A stretch of DNA of 64,000 nucleotides from CAVQFB01 sp963711675 (lineage in GTDB: Bacteria > Acidobacteriota > Terriglobia > Terriglobales > Acidobacteriaceae): positions 1 to 64,000 of the forward strand of contig CAVQFB010000011.1 of the NCBI GenBank assembly GCA_963711675.1, read 5' to 3'. The translations under genes and the position numbers were made by a program. This document shows, piece by piece, positions 52,731-61,268 of this stretch (position 1 is its first letter; each line of letters starts with the position of its first letter). The notes below the pieces were generated by a model. It saw nothing but the letters and a program-made list of their open reading frames with translations. It searched no databases and was not told where the DNA came from.

Positions 52731-53084
52731 GAAGCATCAAATGCCTGCGCTTAACTTCCGCACTATTTCCGATGAAAGTCGCTCACACTCTCATCTGTCC
52801 ATCCGAGAATATTACCATTCCAGAAAACCTAAGTCGCGCGACAAAAGCAAGTGATATACAACTCGCTCCTGACCCCATAGCGATCTGCACGAATCGACCC
52901 ATCTCGCCGTCCCTCTGCGGCCACAACCTTCTGCCAAATTCGCGCGGATTGATGAGCAGGACCGCCGAATCTGACTTGTCAGTCCAAACAGCTCTTCACT
53001 CGGGAACGCTTCGGTTTCTCGATACACCACCAGCGTCAACTGTGTGCGCTTTCTCCCAGACTTTAATGTTTGAAAATTCCGCAT
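52715..53084 (-). pseudogene. Decayed S23 four-helix-bundle gene
   Basis: The frame at 52812-53084 encodes 90 residues of which several parts match the S23 (four-helix bundle, 23S rRNA intervening sequence) family: FPSEELFGLTSQIRRSC, AEGCGR and YHLLLSRDLGFLE. The stretches between are shifted: the family's LKVWEKAHQL reads LKSGRKRTQL (one base lost, one gained nearby), and after AEGCGRRG the frame is shifted until YHLLLSRD. A stop then truncates it, and the expected C-terminal remnant (about VRKLSAGI..KLKA) is visible further down in other frames. Compensating indels plus stops mark it as a relic. Confidence 0.8.
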
Positions 53085-53100
53085 CTAGCTCTCGTACCCG

Positions 53101-53151
53101 TCTAGCTAAAAGCTAGAAAGCCAACAGCTAATAGCCCTTAGCTAGAAGCTT
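53101..53151 (+). repeat. AGCT heptad repeat, copy 4
   Basis: AGCTAAA, AGCTAGAA, AGCCAAC, AGCTAAT, AGCCCTT, AGCTAGA, AGCTTCT, followed by TACAAA. It sits at the 3' end of dprA, overlapping the last codons or lying just past the stop. Confidence 0.7.
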
Positions 53152-54314
53152 CTTACAAAATTCTTTCCCGGCAGCTGCTTCACTTTGCCCGCCAGCTCCA
53201 GTTCGAAGAGTGCGGCAAATATCTCCGACGAAGACAAGCCTGGCTCCAGGCGCTCGACAATTTCGTCGATTTGCATGGCCTCATCCGCCTTTAGCAGCGC
53301 GAAAATCTTTTTTTCGTGCGGAGAAGACTCGGCCGCTTCCCCGAATAGAGATGCGGTCCCTCCGGCCTGCGATTCAAGCGGCTCCGCTGGCGTCAGCTTA
53401 AGGCGTACTTCCGTCGGCAGTTCCTCCCACACGTCCTCCCAGGTAGCCACCAGTTTTGCGCCCTGCTTTATCAGGGTGTTGGGACCCCACGAGTTTTTCG
53501 TCGTGACGTTGCCTGGAACCGCGTATACGTCGCGATTCTGCTCGAGCGCGCAGCGCGCTGTGATCCTCGTCCCGCTGTACTCCGCCGCCTCCACCACCAG
53601 CACGCCCGCCGACATCCCACTGATGATCCGATTACGAATCGGAAAATTCTGCGGCGCCGCGAATGTCCCGATGGGAAACTCCGAAATCAGCGCTCCCCCG
53701 AAACCCAGGATCTGCTCTGACAGCCGGTTGTTTTCCTTCGGATAAATCACGTCGATACCAGTCCCAAACACCGCCACCGTCTTCCCTTTCGCTGCGATCG
53801 CCCCCCGGTGCGCCGCCGTATCCACGCCCCGCGCCATTCCGCTGATAATGCTCAACCCTCGCACCGCCAAATCGCACGCCAGGCGTTCCGCCATCCCTAA
53901 ACCATATGGTGTCGGATGTCGCGTTCCCACCACCGCGATTCCCGGCACCGCAAGCGCCTCCACATTTCCCCGCACATACAACACCAGCGGCGGATCGTAG
54001 ATTTCTTTCAGCCGCTGCGGGTAAGCCGGATCGCTCAGAGCCACAACCTTCACGCCGCCACTGGTCGCGCGGGCCAACTCTTCCTGCGCCAGCTCGATCG
54101 ATTTTCCCGTTCCCAGCGATTGGGCCGAGACGGCCTGCAGCCCCGCGGCCTCCAGTTCCGTGAGCGACGCACTGAGCACTGCGTCTGCTCCGCCAAAGTG
54201 GTCCACCAATCGCCGTGCCCGCGTCGGCCCCAATCCGGGCGTCATCACCAATGCCAGCCACGGAAGCGCCTTCGTCGACACCTCATTTGCCGCCACAAAA
54301 CTGATTCCTGACAC
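53142..54314 (-). CDS. dprA: DNA processing protein DprA
   Basis: 390 residues, from a GTG at 54314 preceded by GGAGGAGG. It loads RecA on incoming single-stranded DNA during natural transformation. An N-terminal HhH-like part (LVMTPGLGPTRARRLVDHFG) is followed by the Rossmann core (AVVGTRHPTPYG, SGMARGVDTAAHRGA, AVFGTGIDVIYPKEN, EFPIGTFAAPQNFPIRNRII, VVEAAEYSGTRITA, GNVTTKNSWGPNTLIKQGA) and a C-terminal winged helix of the DprA type (KIFALLKADEAMQIDEIVER, IFAALFELELAGKVKQLPGK). It is full length. Presence suggests, but does not prove, transformation competence; no other com gene is in view. Confidence 0.95.
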   Translation of the reverse strand: MSGISFVAANEVSTKALPWLALVMTPGLGPTRARRLVDHFGGADAVLSASLTELEAAGLQAVSAQSLGTGKSIELAQEELARATSGGVKVVALSDPAYPQRLKEIYDPPLVLYVRGNVEALAVPGIAVVGTRHPTPYGLGMAERLACDLAVRGLSIISGMARGVDTAAHRGAIAAKGKTVAVFGTGIDVIYPKENNRLSEQILGFGGALISEFPIGTFAAPQNFPIRNRIISGMSAGVLVVEAAEYSGTRITARCALEQNRDVYAVPGNVTTKNSWGPNTLIKQGAKLVATWEDVWEELPTEVRLKLTPAEPLESQAGGTASLFGEAAESSPHEKKIFALLKADEAMQIDEIVERLEPGLSSSEIFAALFELELAGKVKQLPGKNFVRSF

Positions 54315-54399
54315 GAGAGCCTCCTCCCCGGACTCTCGTACTCCGCAACTGAAGTGTCAAGGTTGCTACTCACATGGCTTTGTTAGAATCGAACTGGAC

Positions 54400-55233
54400 A
54401 TGAGCCGCCTCCGCATCTCGGCAATTTCTTACCTCAACACCGCGCCCCTGATGTGGGATTTCGAGCATGGTCGCGCGGGCAAAGATTTCGACATCTCGTA
54501 CACGATCCCCTCCTCCTGTGCCGCCGCGTTAAAGGCTGGCCAGGCTGATATCGGCATCATTCCCGCGGCCGCTTATACCACCATCCCCAATCTCGTCGTC
54601 CTTCCTGGAGTGGCCATCGCGGCGCGCCGCGCCGTGCGATCCATTCTCCTCGTGAGCAAAGTCCCGCTCGATGAGATTCGGACCGTCGCTCTCGACACCT
54701 CTTCGATGACCTCCTTCGCGCTCACCAAGGTTCTTTTTGAGAAGTACTACGGAACCGGACGGATCTTCACACCCCACGCACCAGACCTCGATGCCATGCT
54801 GCGCAGCCACGATGCCGGCCTGCTCATCGGTGACCCCGCTTTGCAGATTGACCGCTCTCGGTATCACACTTACGATCTTGCGGAAGAATGGGTCCGGCTT
54901 ACCGGAAAACCGTTTGTCTTCGCCTTCTGGGCTGTTCGCTCAGCTGCCGCGAATGCCGAACCGACCTTGGACCTGGCTCAGATCTTCCAAGAATCCCGCG
55001 ACCACGGCCTTAGAGAAGATAGCCTCGCCGAAATCTGTCGTAGCTGGAGCCAGCGGCTGGGCCTTACCGAATCCGAGGTACGCAGCTATCTGACCGACAA
55101 TATCTACTACTATCTCGATCCTGACTGCATCGAAGGAATGCAACTGTTCTACGAATACGCCCACGATTGCGGAGCTCTGCCCGCTGCGCCTTCGCTGCGC
55201 TTTCTCGAGCTGCCCAGGCCAGTCGCCACGTGA
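54400..55233 (+). CDS. mqnA: Chorismate dehydratase MqnA (futalosine menaquinone pathway)
   Basis: About 277 residues starting MSRLRISAISYLNTAPLMW, the family's usual opening. MqnA dehydrates chorismate to 3-enolpyruvylbenzoate, the first committed step of the futalosine pathway. It has the periplasmic-binding-protein-like fold: DIGIIPAAAYTTIPNL, SILLVSKVPLDEI, ALDTSSMTSFALTKVLFEKY and LIGDPAL. A longer in-frame extension reaches 54160, but it overlaps dprA and lacks family sequence. It is followed 62 bp later by mqnC on the same strand, forming a small mqn cluster. Confidence 0.93.
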   Translation: MSRLRISAISYLNTAPLMWDFEHGRAGKDFDISYTIPSSCAAALKAGQADIGIIPAAAYTTIPNLVVLPGVAIAARRAVRSILLVSKVPLDEIRTVALDTSSMTSFALTKVLFEKYYGTGRIFTPHAPDLDAMLRSHDAGLLIGDPALQIDRSRYHTYDLAEEWVRLTGKPFVFAFWAVRSAAANAEPTLDLAQIFQESRDHGLREDSLAEICRSWSQRLGLTESEVRSYLTDNIYYYLDPDCIEGMQLFYEYAHDCGALPAAPSLRFLELPRPVAT

Positions 55234-55295
55234 TCCCGGTTTTGCCCCATCCCGAACCTTCAATTAGAATCATCATTTAGTCGTTCGGGCCGGTT

Positions 55296-56342
55296 ATGAC
55301 CCTCACCAAACAACAAGCGCTCGAGATGTTCCAATCCGATGACCTTATCGGCATCGGCATGGAAGCCGACGCGGTCCGCCGCCGCTTCCATCCTGAGGGC
55401 GTCGTTACCTACATCATCGACCGCAATATCAACTACACGAACTTCTGCACCGAGTACTGCACTTTTTGCGCGTTCTATCGCCCGCTCAAGGGCCCACAGG
55501 CCAAAGAGGGCTACATCCTCGACTTCGAAACCATCTACGACAAGATCCGCGAAACCGTGGAACTCGGTGGCACCGGTGTGCTCATGCAGGGCGGCCTGCA
55601 TCCCGATCTCAAGATTGACTGGCATGAAAAGATGCTGAGCGGCATCAAGCAGCGTTTCCCTAAGATTCACCTGCACTGCTACTCGGCTTCGGAAGTGATC
55701 GCCATCGCGGAGTACAGCGGCCTTTCCATTCGCGATACGATCATTCGCCTACGCGATGCGGGACTTGACTCCATTCCCGGTGGTGGTGCCGAGATTCTCG
55801 ACGACGAAGTGCGCTACAAGATTGCCCGCCTCAAGTGCCTGACCGAAGACTGGATCAACGTGCATCGCACCGCCCACCAGTTGGGAATGCGGACCACCGC
55901 TACGATGATGTTCGGGGTCGGCGAGAAGTTCGAGCACCGCGTGAATCACCTGCAGCGCCTCTACGATCTACAGGAGGAGACCGGCGGCTTCACTGCCTTT
56001 ATCCCGTGGACGTTTCAGCCCGCCAATACCGCGCTCGGCGGACGTCATTGGGACGAAGCCACCGCCGTCGAATATCTGAAGATGCTGGCCATCTCCCGGC
56101 TCTATCTCTCGAACTTTCTGAATGTGCAGTCGAGCTGGGTAACGCAAGGGCTGAAAGTTTGCCAGCTCGGCCTGCGCTTTGGCGGCAACGATGTCGGCTC
56201 GGTGATGCTCGAAGAAAATGTGGTCCGCGCCGCCGGCGTGACCAACTGCACTACCGAAGAAGAGCTGCGTCGCATCATTCGCGACGCCGGTTTCCGCCCG
56301 GCGCAGCGCGACACGTTGTACCGGCAGTATTTTCTGAACTAG
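55296..56342 (+). CDS. mqnC: Cyclic dehypoxanthinyl futalosine synthase MqnC
   Basis: 348 residues. A radical-SAM enzyme that cyclises dehypoxanthine futalosine. The [4Fe-4S] motif is CTEYCTFC (residues 51-58, CxxxCxxC), with INYTNFC ahead of it and GGTGVLMQGGLHPDLKIDW and HCYSASEVIAIAEYSGLS after. EILDDEVRYKIARLK, GMRTTATMMFGVGEK and FIPWTFQPANTALGG are also family segments. It follows mqnA at 62 bp. The same pathway continues with mqnD at 60345; mqnB and mqnE are not in this window. Confidence 0.95.
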   Translation: MTLTKQQALEMFQSDDLIGIGMEADAVRRRFHPEGVVTYIIDRNINYTNFCTEYCTFCAFYRPLKGPQAKEGYILDFETIYDKIRETVELGGTGVLMQGGLHPDLKIDWHEKMLSGIKQRFPKIHLHCYSASEVIAIAEYSGLSIRDTIIRLRDAGLDSIPGGGAEILDDEVRYKIARLKCLTEDWINVHRTAHQLGMRTTATMMFGVGEKFEHRVNHLQRLYDLQEETGGFTAFIPWTFQPANTALGGRHWDEATAVEYLKMLAISRLYLSNFLNVQSSWVTQGLKVCQLGLRFGGNDVGSVMLEENVVRAAGVTNCTTEEELRRIIRDAGFRPAQRDTLYRQYFLN

Positions 56343-56451
56343 CCGCCCTGTACACGCAAGCGCTTGATCACAAATGCCTTAGCCTTCGTCAAAATTACCC
56401 ATCTGTCCCTTCAGTTAGAATAAGAAGTTCTTTTCAGCTCGCTCATAAAAC

Positions 56452-58081
56452 ATGCCTTCAAGCTCTCATACTTTAGCGGTATTCCTGTTTGTATTGGCCC
56501 CGCGCGGGATTGGGCCGTACCTGCGCCAGCATTTTCTCGACAGGACCTTCCAGGGCCTGTATCACGCCAACGCCTTCGACATTGCCCTGCTCATCCCATA
56601 CTTCGTCGTCCTGATTCTCCTGGCCTCCTACGGCATGCACCGTTATGTGCTGGTCTATCTTTATTACAAGCACAAGAAGAACCGGACCACCGAACCCAAG
56701 GAACTCTTCCCCGACCTGCCTCGGCTCACGGTCCAGCTTCCGATCTTCAATGAGCAATACGTCATCGACCGGCTTCTCGACGCCGTGTGCAAGCTGCAAT
56801 ATCCGCGCGAGAAGCTCGACATCCAGGTGCTTGACGATTCCACCGACGAAACCGTAACGCGTAGCTCGCAATCTCGTAGAACGTTACGCCGCCATCGGCC
56901 ATCCGATCACCTACCATCACCGCACCAATCGGCACGGCTTCAAGGCGGGCGCGCTCGCCGAGGGACTCAAGACCGCGAAGGGCGAGTTCGTCGCCATTTT
57001 CGATGCCGACTTCGTGCCTCCCGACGATTTTCTCCTCCGCACCATCCATCACTTTACCGACCCTCGCATCGGCATGGTGCAGACACGCTGGACTCATATC
57101 AACCGCAACTATTCATTCCTGACCGAGGTGGAAGCCATCCTGCTCGACGGCCACTTCGTGCTCGAGCACTCCGGCCGGGCCCGCAGTGGAGTCTTCTTCA
57201 ACTTCAACGGCACTGCCGGCGTGTGGCGGCGGAGCACCATCGACGAAGCCGGCGGCTGGCAACACGACACCCTCACCGAAGACACCGACCTCTCCTACCG
57301 CGCGCAGCTCAAGGGATGGAAGTTCATCTACCTGCAGGACGTCGAATGCCCCGCCGAACTGCCGGTCGAGATGACGGCCTTCAAAACGCAGCAGGCGCGT
57401 TGGGCCAAAGGCCTGATCCAGACCGGCAAGAAAATTCTGCCCAAGGTGATGAAGAGCGATGTGCCGCTGCACGTGAAGATCGAGGCCTGGTACCACCTCA
57501 CTGCGAATCTCAGCTATCCGCTGATGATCGTGCTCTCCGTGCTTCTTCTCCCGGCGATGATCATCCGCTTCTACCAGGGCTGGTTCCAGATGCTCTACAT
57601 TGACCTGCCCTTGTTCATGGCTTCCACGTTCTCGATTTCCAGCTTCTACCTGGTATCACAGAAAGAGCTCTTCCCTCGCCGCTGGCCGCGTGCCCTGCTC
57701 TATCTGCCCTTCCTGATGGCATTAGGGATCGGCCTGACCATCACCAATACGCGGGCCGTACTCGAGGCTCTCATCGGGAAGAAGAGTGCGTTTGCGCGCA
57801 CCCCGAAATACCGCGTCGAGACCAGGCAGGACAAAGTAGGTGCCACCAAGTATCGGCGCCGGCTGGGCTGGGTGCCATGGGTCGAAATGCTGATCGGAAC
57901 CTATTTTGCGCTGGCCGTTTACTACGCCGTCGACAACGAAAACTACATCACCGTGCCGTTTCTCGTGCTTTTCGTCGTCGGCTACTGGTACACAGGGCTG
58001 ATGTCGCTCCTGCAGGGACGCTTTTCCGGTCTGACGCTGAGCGCCGAAACTCACACCAAGCCGTTCCCGGTGGGCGTCTGA
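56452..58081 (+). CDS. Family-2 glycosyltransferase, membrane-bound, one frameshift
   Basis: About 543 residues when joined, resembling processive beta-glycan synthases. A first membrane helix (DIALLIPYFVVLILLASYG) is followed by the catalytic domain: LDDSTDET (nucleotide-sugar binding aspartates), FDADFVPPDDF, NGTAGVWRRSTIDEAGGW, EDTDLSYRAQLKGWK and the QQARWAKG (QxxRW) product motif; then about five C-terminal membrane helices. One base is missing at 56860 (after DETVTR, before VARNLVERYAA), so the deposited frame is split. The acceptor and donor sugars are unknown; the layout suits an exopolysaccharide or glucomannan-type polymer. The ATG at 56452 has no good ribosome site. Confidence 0.87.
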
Positions 58082-58131
58082 GACAATCCTGTGCCCACCG
58101 ATAGCTTGGTGGCGAGGTAAATTTCTCGAAC

Positions 58132-58214
58132 TTAACCACAAAGGGCACACGAAGGAACCCTGAGGCGAATACCTTCGTGAAACTTCGTGTCCTTCCTGTT
58201 TATCGGTTTTTTCT
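58132..58214 (+). repeat. Long palindromic repeat with U-run, copy 2
   Basis: TTAACCACAAAGGGCACACGAAGG pairs in part with CCTTCGTGAAACTTCGTGTCCTTCC. After the stem come GGTTTTTT and CTTT, which would end transcription of the glycosyltransferase gene. Same family as 49429-49498. Confidence 0.6.
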
Positions 58215-58342
58215 TTGTCCTCCGCGGAAACTGATCCACCACCCATCCCTTTCCTGTCACATCGCCTCTCTCCTGCGGTACAATCCCATCGCGCCATCAA
58301 CACCGCCCTGGCACGCTAATCGGCTGCTCCAAGGAGGATCCG

Positions 58343-59344
58343 ATGCCCCAGTTGCCAAAATCGCTCGCCGCTCTCTCCCTGGCCATTATTCTTCTGCCGT
58401 TGATCAGTTGCGGCTCGGCTCACGACACCGACGAGAAGTACGTCCTCGTCTCCGACAACCTGCAAATACCTTATTGGCAAACTGCCGCCGCCGGATTCAC
58501 TCAATCCGCTGCGCCGCTGCGAGTGAAGATTGACATCGTCGGTCCCGACAACTTCGACGTTGCGGCCGAGGTACAGGCCTTCCGCGAAGCCGTACAAAAG
58601 AAGCCCACCGGAATTCTGGTATCAGCCGCCGACCCCAAGCTGCTGAAAGAGGAGATCGACAAAGCCATCGGCGCAGGCATTCCCGTGATCACCATCGACT
58701 CCGACGCGCCGGCCAGCAAGCGCCTCTTCTTCGTTGGGACGAACAACTACCAGGCGGGCATCATCGGCGGCCAGCGGCTTGTCAGTGAACTGAAGGGCAA
58801 AGGCAACGTTGTCGTGTTCACGATGCCGGAACAGGCCAACCTGGCCGATCGCCTGCGCGGCTACCGCGATGCGATCGAGGGCCATTCACAGGTCAAGATT
58901 GACCGTGTCGTCGACATCAAGGGAGATCCGCGGGTTGCCTTCGACACCGCAACCCAGGTTCTGGGAAAAGAAAAGGACAAGATCCAGGGGTTTGTCTGCC
59001 TGGAAGCGCTGGCCGGCAAAGAGGTCGCCACGGTTCTGAGCAACAACGGCGTAAAAGATAAGGTCGTGATCGCCATGGATACCGACCCCGACACTCTGGA
59101 GTGGATTCAGAAAGGCGTCATCGCCGCCACCATCGCCCAGAAACCCTATACCATGTCATTCGTTGGACTGCGCATGCTCGACGACCTTTACCATCACAAA
59201 CTCAACTCGCTGGATGTTGACTGGTCAAAAAACAGCTTCGCTCCCATTCCGGCTTTCGTCGACACCGGCTCCGCGCTCATCGACAAGTCGAACCTGGAAG
59301 GGTTCCTGCAGAGCAAGAAGTCGGTAACGGGTGGGCAGAAGTAA
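58343..59344 (+). CDS. Sugar-binding lipoprotein, ribose-type ABC transporter substrate protein
   Basis: 333 residues. The ATG has an AAGGAGGATCC site eight bases ahead. The N-terminus (SLAAIILLPLISCGS region) is a signal peptide with lipobox LISC, so the protein is anchored to a membrane. It is a periplasmic-binding protein of the ribose/LacI family: QIPYWQTAAAGFTQSA, GILVSAADPKLLKEEID, AGIPVITIDSDAPAS, FVGTNNYQAGIIGGQRL, VCLEALAGKEVATVL and VIAMDTDPDTLEWIQKG, ending in TIAQKPYTMSFVG. It should bind a sugar or related polar ligand. No permease or ATPase gene follows, so it either serves a transporter encoded elsewhere or is a receptor. Confidence 0.93.
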   Translation: MPQLPKSLAALSLAIILLPLISCGSAHDTDEKYVLVSDNLQIPYWQTAAAGFTQSAAPLRVKIDIVGPDNFDVAAEVQAFREAVQKKPTGILVSAADPKLLKEEIDKAIGAGIPVITIDSDAPASKRLFFVGTNNYQAGIIGGQRLVSELKGKGNVVVFTMPEQANLADRLRGYRDAIEGHSQVKIDRVVDIKGDPRVAFDTATQVLGKEKDKIQGFVCLEALAGKEVATVLSNNGVKDKVVIAMDTDPDTLEWIQKGVIAATIAQKPYTMSFVGLRMLDDLYHHKLNSLDVDWSKNSFAPIPAFVDTGSALIDKSNLEGFLQSKKSVTGGQK

Positions 59345-59347
59345 GGA

Positions 59348-59372
59348 GTCGAACAGCAGGTCCCCGTTCGAC
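59348..59372 (+). terminator. Possible terminator of the sugar-binding protein gene
   Basis: A perfect 7-bp stem GTCGAAC / GTTCGAC with an 11-base loop starts four bases past the stop codon. The following sequence (TTCCCTC) has only a weak U-run. Confidence 0.45.
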
Positions 59373-59403
59373 TTCCCTCGCTGATGCTCGGGTTCGCTCA
59401 GGG

Positions 59404-59433
59404 CAGGCTTTCGCTGCGCTCAGGATGACAAAG
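59404..59433 (-). repeat. Dispersed intergenic repeat, CATCCTGAGCG family, copy 3
   Basis: On the minus strand CTTTGTCATCCTGAGCGCAG, then CGAAAGCCTGC, the same core as 21760-21831 and 23428-23460. Confidence 0.6.
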
Positions 59434-59569
59434 CGCTGAAAGACCTGAGGAGCCATGCTCATTGGCGCGACTTTCCATGCGGTTACGGTGAACCAAAATC
59501 GAACTCGACAGCGATATCTTCACAACCTCCAACCCAAAGCACTTCCTTCTTTTGGTATGCTAGCTTATC

Positions 59570-59722
59570 GTGCGGATGATCTGGTGGTTCTTCATCCTGG
59601 GCTTTAGCACTCTTGTGGTTTTCTTGGTGGCTGTCGCCCTGTATATGAGGATTCGCAGCCACATGCGGGCGTCGCATTCGACCCCAGCCGCCGGCACGGA
59701 TTCCACGGAACACCACAGCTGA
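59570..59722 (+). CDS. Small single-pass membrane protein
   Basis: 50 residues (GTG at 59570, or 48 from ATG 59576). The N-terminal half is one hydrophobic helix (MIWWFFILGFSTLVVFLVAV then ALYM), followed by a basic patch (RIRSHMR), so the tail (ASHSTPAAGTDSTEHHS) should lie in the cytoplasm. It is too short for common size limits. It stops 47 bp before bioY on the same strand and could belong to the same unit. A TATGCT box lies at 59556-59561, right ahead of the start. No family is recognised; by position it might assist BioY or stand alone. Confidence 0.65.
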   Translation: MRMIWWFFILGFSTLVVFLVAVALYMRIRSHMRASHSTPAAGTDSTEHHS

Positions 59723-59769
59723 TCCGATCCGAGCTAGCCGTTGCAATCTGCGTGAGGAGTTAAGACGTC

Positions 59770-60348
59770 ATGACGAGAATCGCCGCTACTGAGACTCTCA
59801 ACACCGCCCGAACCTCCGAGTGGGTCCGTCAGATCGCCATCGTCATCGGCGCCAGCCTATTCGTGGCGCTCTGTGCGCGGGTCACCATACCGCTGCCGTT
59901 CACACCGGTTCCGTTGACCTTGCAGAACTTTGGCGTGCTCCTGGTCGGCATGACCCTCGGCAGCCGTCGCGGCTTCGCCGCGCTAGTGTTGTACCTCGCG
60001 GAAGGCGCTACTGGCTTGCCAGTCTTTAATCCCGCCGGACTCGGGGGCATCGCGCAGTTGCTGGGCCCAACCGGCGGTTTCCTGCTGGCCTACCCATTTG
60101 TCGCCGGAGTGGCTGGTTTGATCATGGAACACGGACGCCGCACCTTCACCCGCGCCCTTTGCGCCGGCTTGATTGCCGAAGTCATCCTCTTCGTAGGGGG
60201 CCTTGGCTGGCTTGCGATCCTTACCCATTCTGTGGCTCAGGCTGTTCGCTTCGGCCTCTACTGGTTTGTCTTCGCAGAAATCATCAAGATCATGTCAGCA
60301 GCCGCGCTATCGGCTCGCTTTCGCCGTGCTCCCCAGGTTCAATCATGA
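59770..60348 (+). CDS. bioY: Biotin transporter BioY
   Basis: 192 residues, six hydrophobic segments of the ECF S-component BioY. Motifs: ARVTIPLPFTPVPLTLQNFG (the biotin-binding region), GSRRGFAALVLYLAEGATGL, FNPAGLGGIAQLLGPTGGFL and AYPFVAG. An AGGAG site is near the ATG. It imports biotin, alone or with a shared energising EcfAT module, which is not encoded here. Its stop overlaps the mqnD start by ATGA. Confidence 0.95.
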   Translation: MTRIAATETLNTARTSEWVRQIAIVIGASLFVALCARVTIPLPFTPVPLTLQNFGVLLVGMTLGSRRGFAALVLYLAEGATGLPVFNPAGLGGIAQLLGPTGGFLLAYPFVAGVAGLIMEHGRRTFTRALCAGLIAEVILFVGGLGWLAILTHSVAQAVRFGLYWFVFAEIIKIMSAAALSARFRRAPQVQS

Positions 60349-61268
60349 CCATTCTCAACGCGCCTCCCGAAAATTTGTCCGCCGAAGTGTCCTCCGGTGA
60401 AGTGAAAGGTTCCATGAGTAGCAGTGTTTCCGCTCCCGTTCGCGAGATCACCGTCGCCCACAGTCCCGACTCCGACGACGCTTTCATGTTTTACGGCCTC
60501 GCCACCAATAAAGTTCGTGTGCCCGGCTTGCGCTTCACCCACACTCTTTGCGACATCGAAACCCTGAACCGCAAGGCCAAAGACGGCGTCTACGACGTCA
60601 CCGCCATCTCCTTCCACGCCTATCCTTATATTCAGGATAAGTACGCACTTCTCCCGAGCGGCGGTAGTGTGGGCGAAGGCTATGGCCCCATGATCGTCTC
60701 CACCCGTTCCTTCACGCAGCACGAGATCAAACGCAAGCGCATCGCCATCCCCGGCACTCTCACCACCGCCTACCTCGCACTGCAGCTCTTCGCGCCCGGC
60801 ATTGAAACCGACGTCGTTCCCTTCGACCAGATCATTCCCGACGTGCTCGCCGGAAAGCATGAAGCCGGGCTCATCATTCACGAAGGCCAGCTGACCTATT
60901 CAAAGTCAGGACTGCAGCGCGTCGTGGATCTGGGTAAGTGGTGGAATCGCGTCACTGGACTGCCGCTGCCCCTGGGCGGAAATGCTATCCGTCGAGATCT
61001 CGGCCCTGAACTCATGTCCAGCGTGGGAACTGCGCTGCGCAACAGCATCCAGTACGCCCTCGATCACCGCGACGAGGCTCTGGCCTACGCTATGCAGTTC
61101 GCCCGGGACCTCGATCCTCAGCTCGCGGACAAGTTCGTCGGCATGTACGTGAACGAGCGTACGCTGAACTACGGCCCTGACGGCCGGGAAGCCATCCGCC
61201 GCCTCCTGGACATGGGCCACAAGGCGGGCATCATTCCGTTCGCGGCGCAAGTGGATTTTGTGGAGTAA
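60345..61268 (+). CDS. mqnD: 1,4-dihydroxy-6-naphthoate synthase MqnD
   Basis: About 307 residues. MqnD converts cyclic dehypoxanthine futalosine to 1,4-dihydroxy-6-naphthoate in menaquinone synthesis. The family core starts REITVAHSPDSDDAFMFYGL, preceded by a 40-residue poorly conserved leader; an in-frame start at 60414 (MSSSVSAPV) is possible. Other motifs: DIETLNRKAKDGVYDVTAIS, IAIPGTLTTAYLALQLF, GLIIHEGQLTYSKSGLQ, PLPLGGNAIRRDLG and VGMYVNERTLNYGPDGREAI. ATG 60345 overlaps the bioY stop (ATGA), so biotin import and this step are co-translated; why is not clear. Confidence 0.95.
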   Translation: MTILNAPPENLSAEVSSGEVKGSMSSSVSAPVREITVAHSPDSDDAFMFYGLATNKVRVPGLRFTHTLCDIETLNRKAKDGVYDVTAISFHAYPYIQDKYALLPSGGSVGEGYGPMIVSTRSFTQHEIKRKRIAIPGTLTTAYLALQLFAPGIETDVVPFDQIIPDVLAGKHEAGLIIHEGQLTYSKSGLQRVVDLGKWWNRVTGLPLPLGGNAIRRDLGPELMSSVGTALRNSIQYALDHRDEALAYAMQFARDLDPQLADKFVGMYVNERTLNYGPDGREAIRRLLDMGHKAGIIPFAAQVDFVE

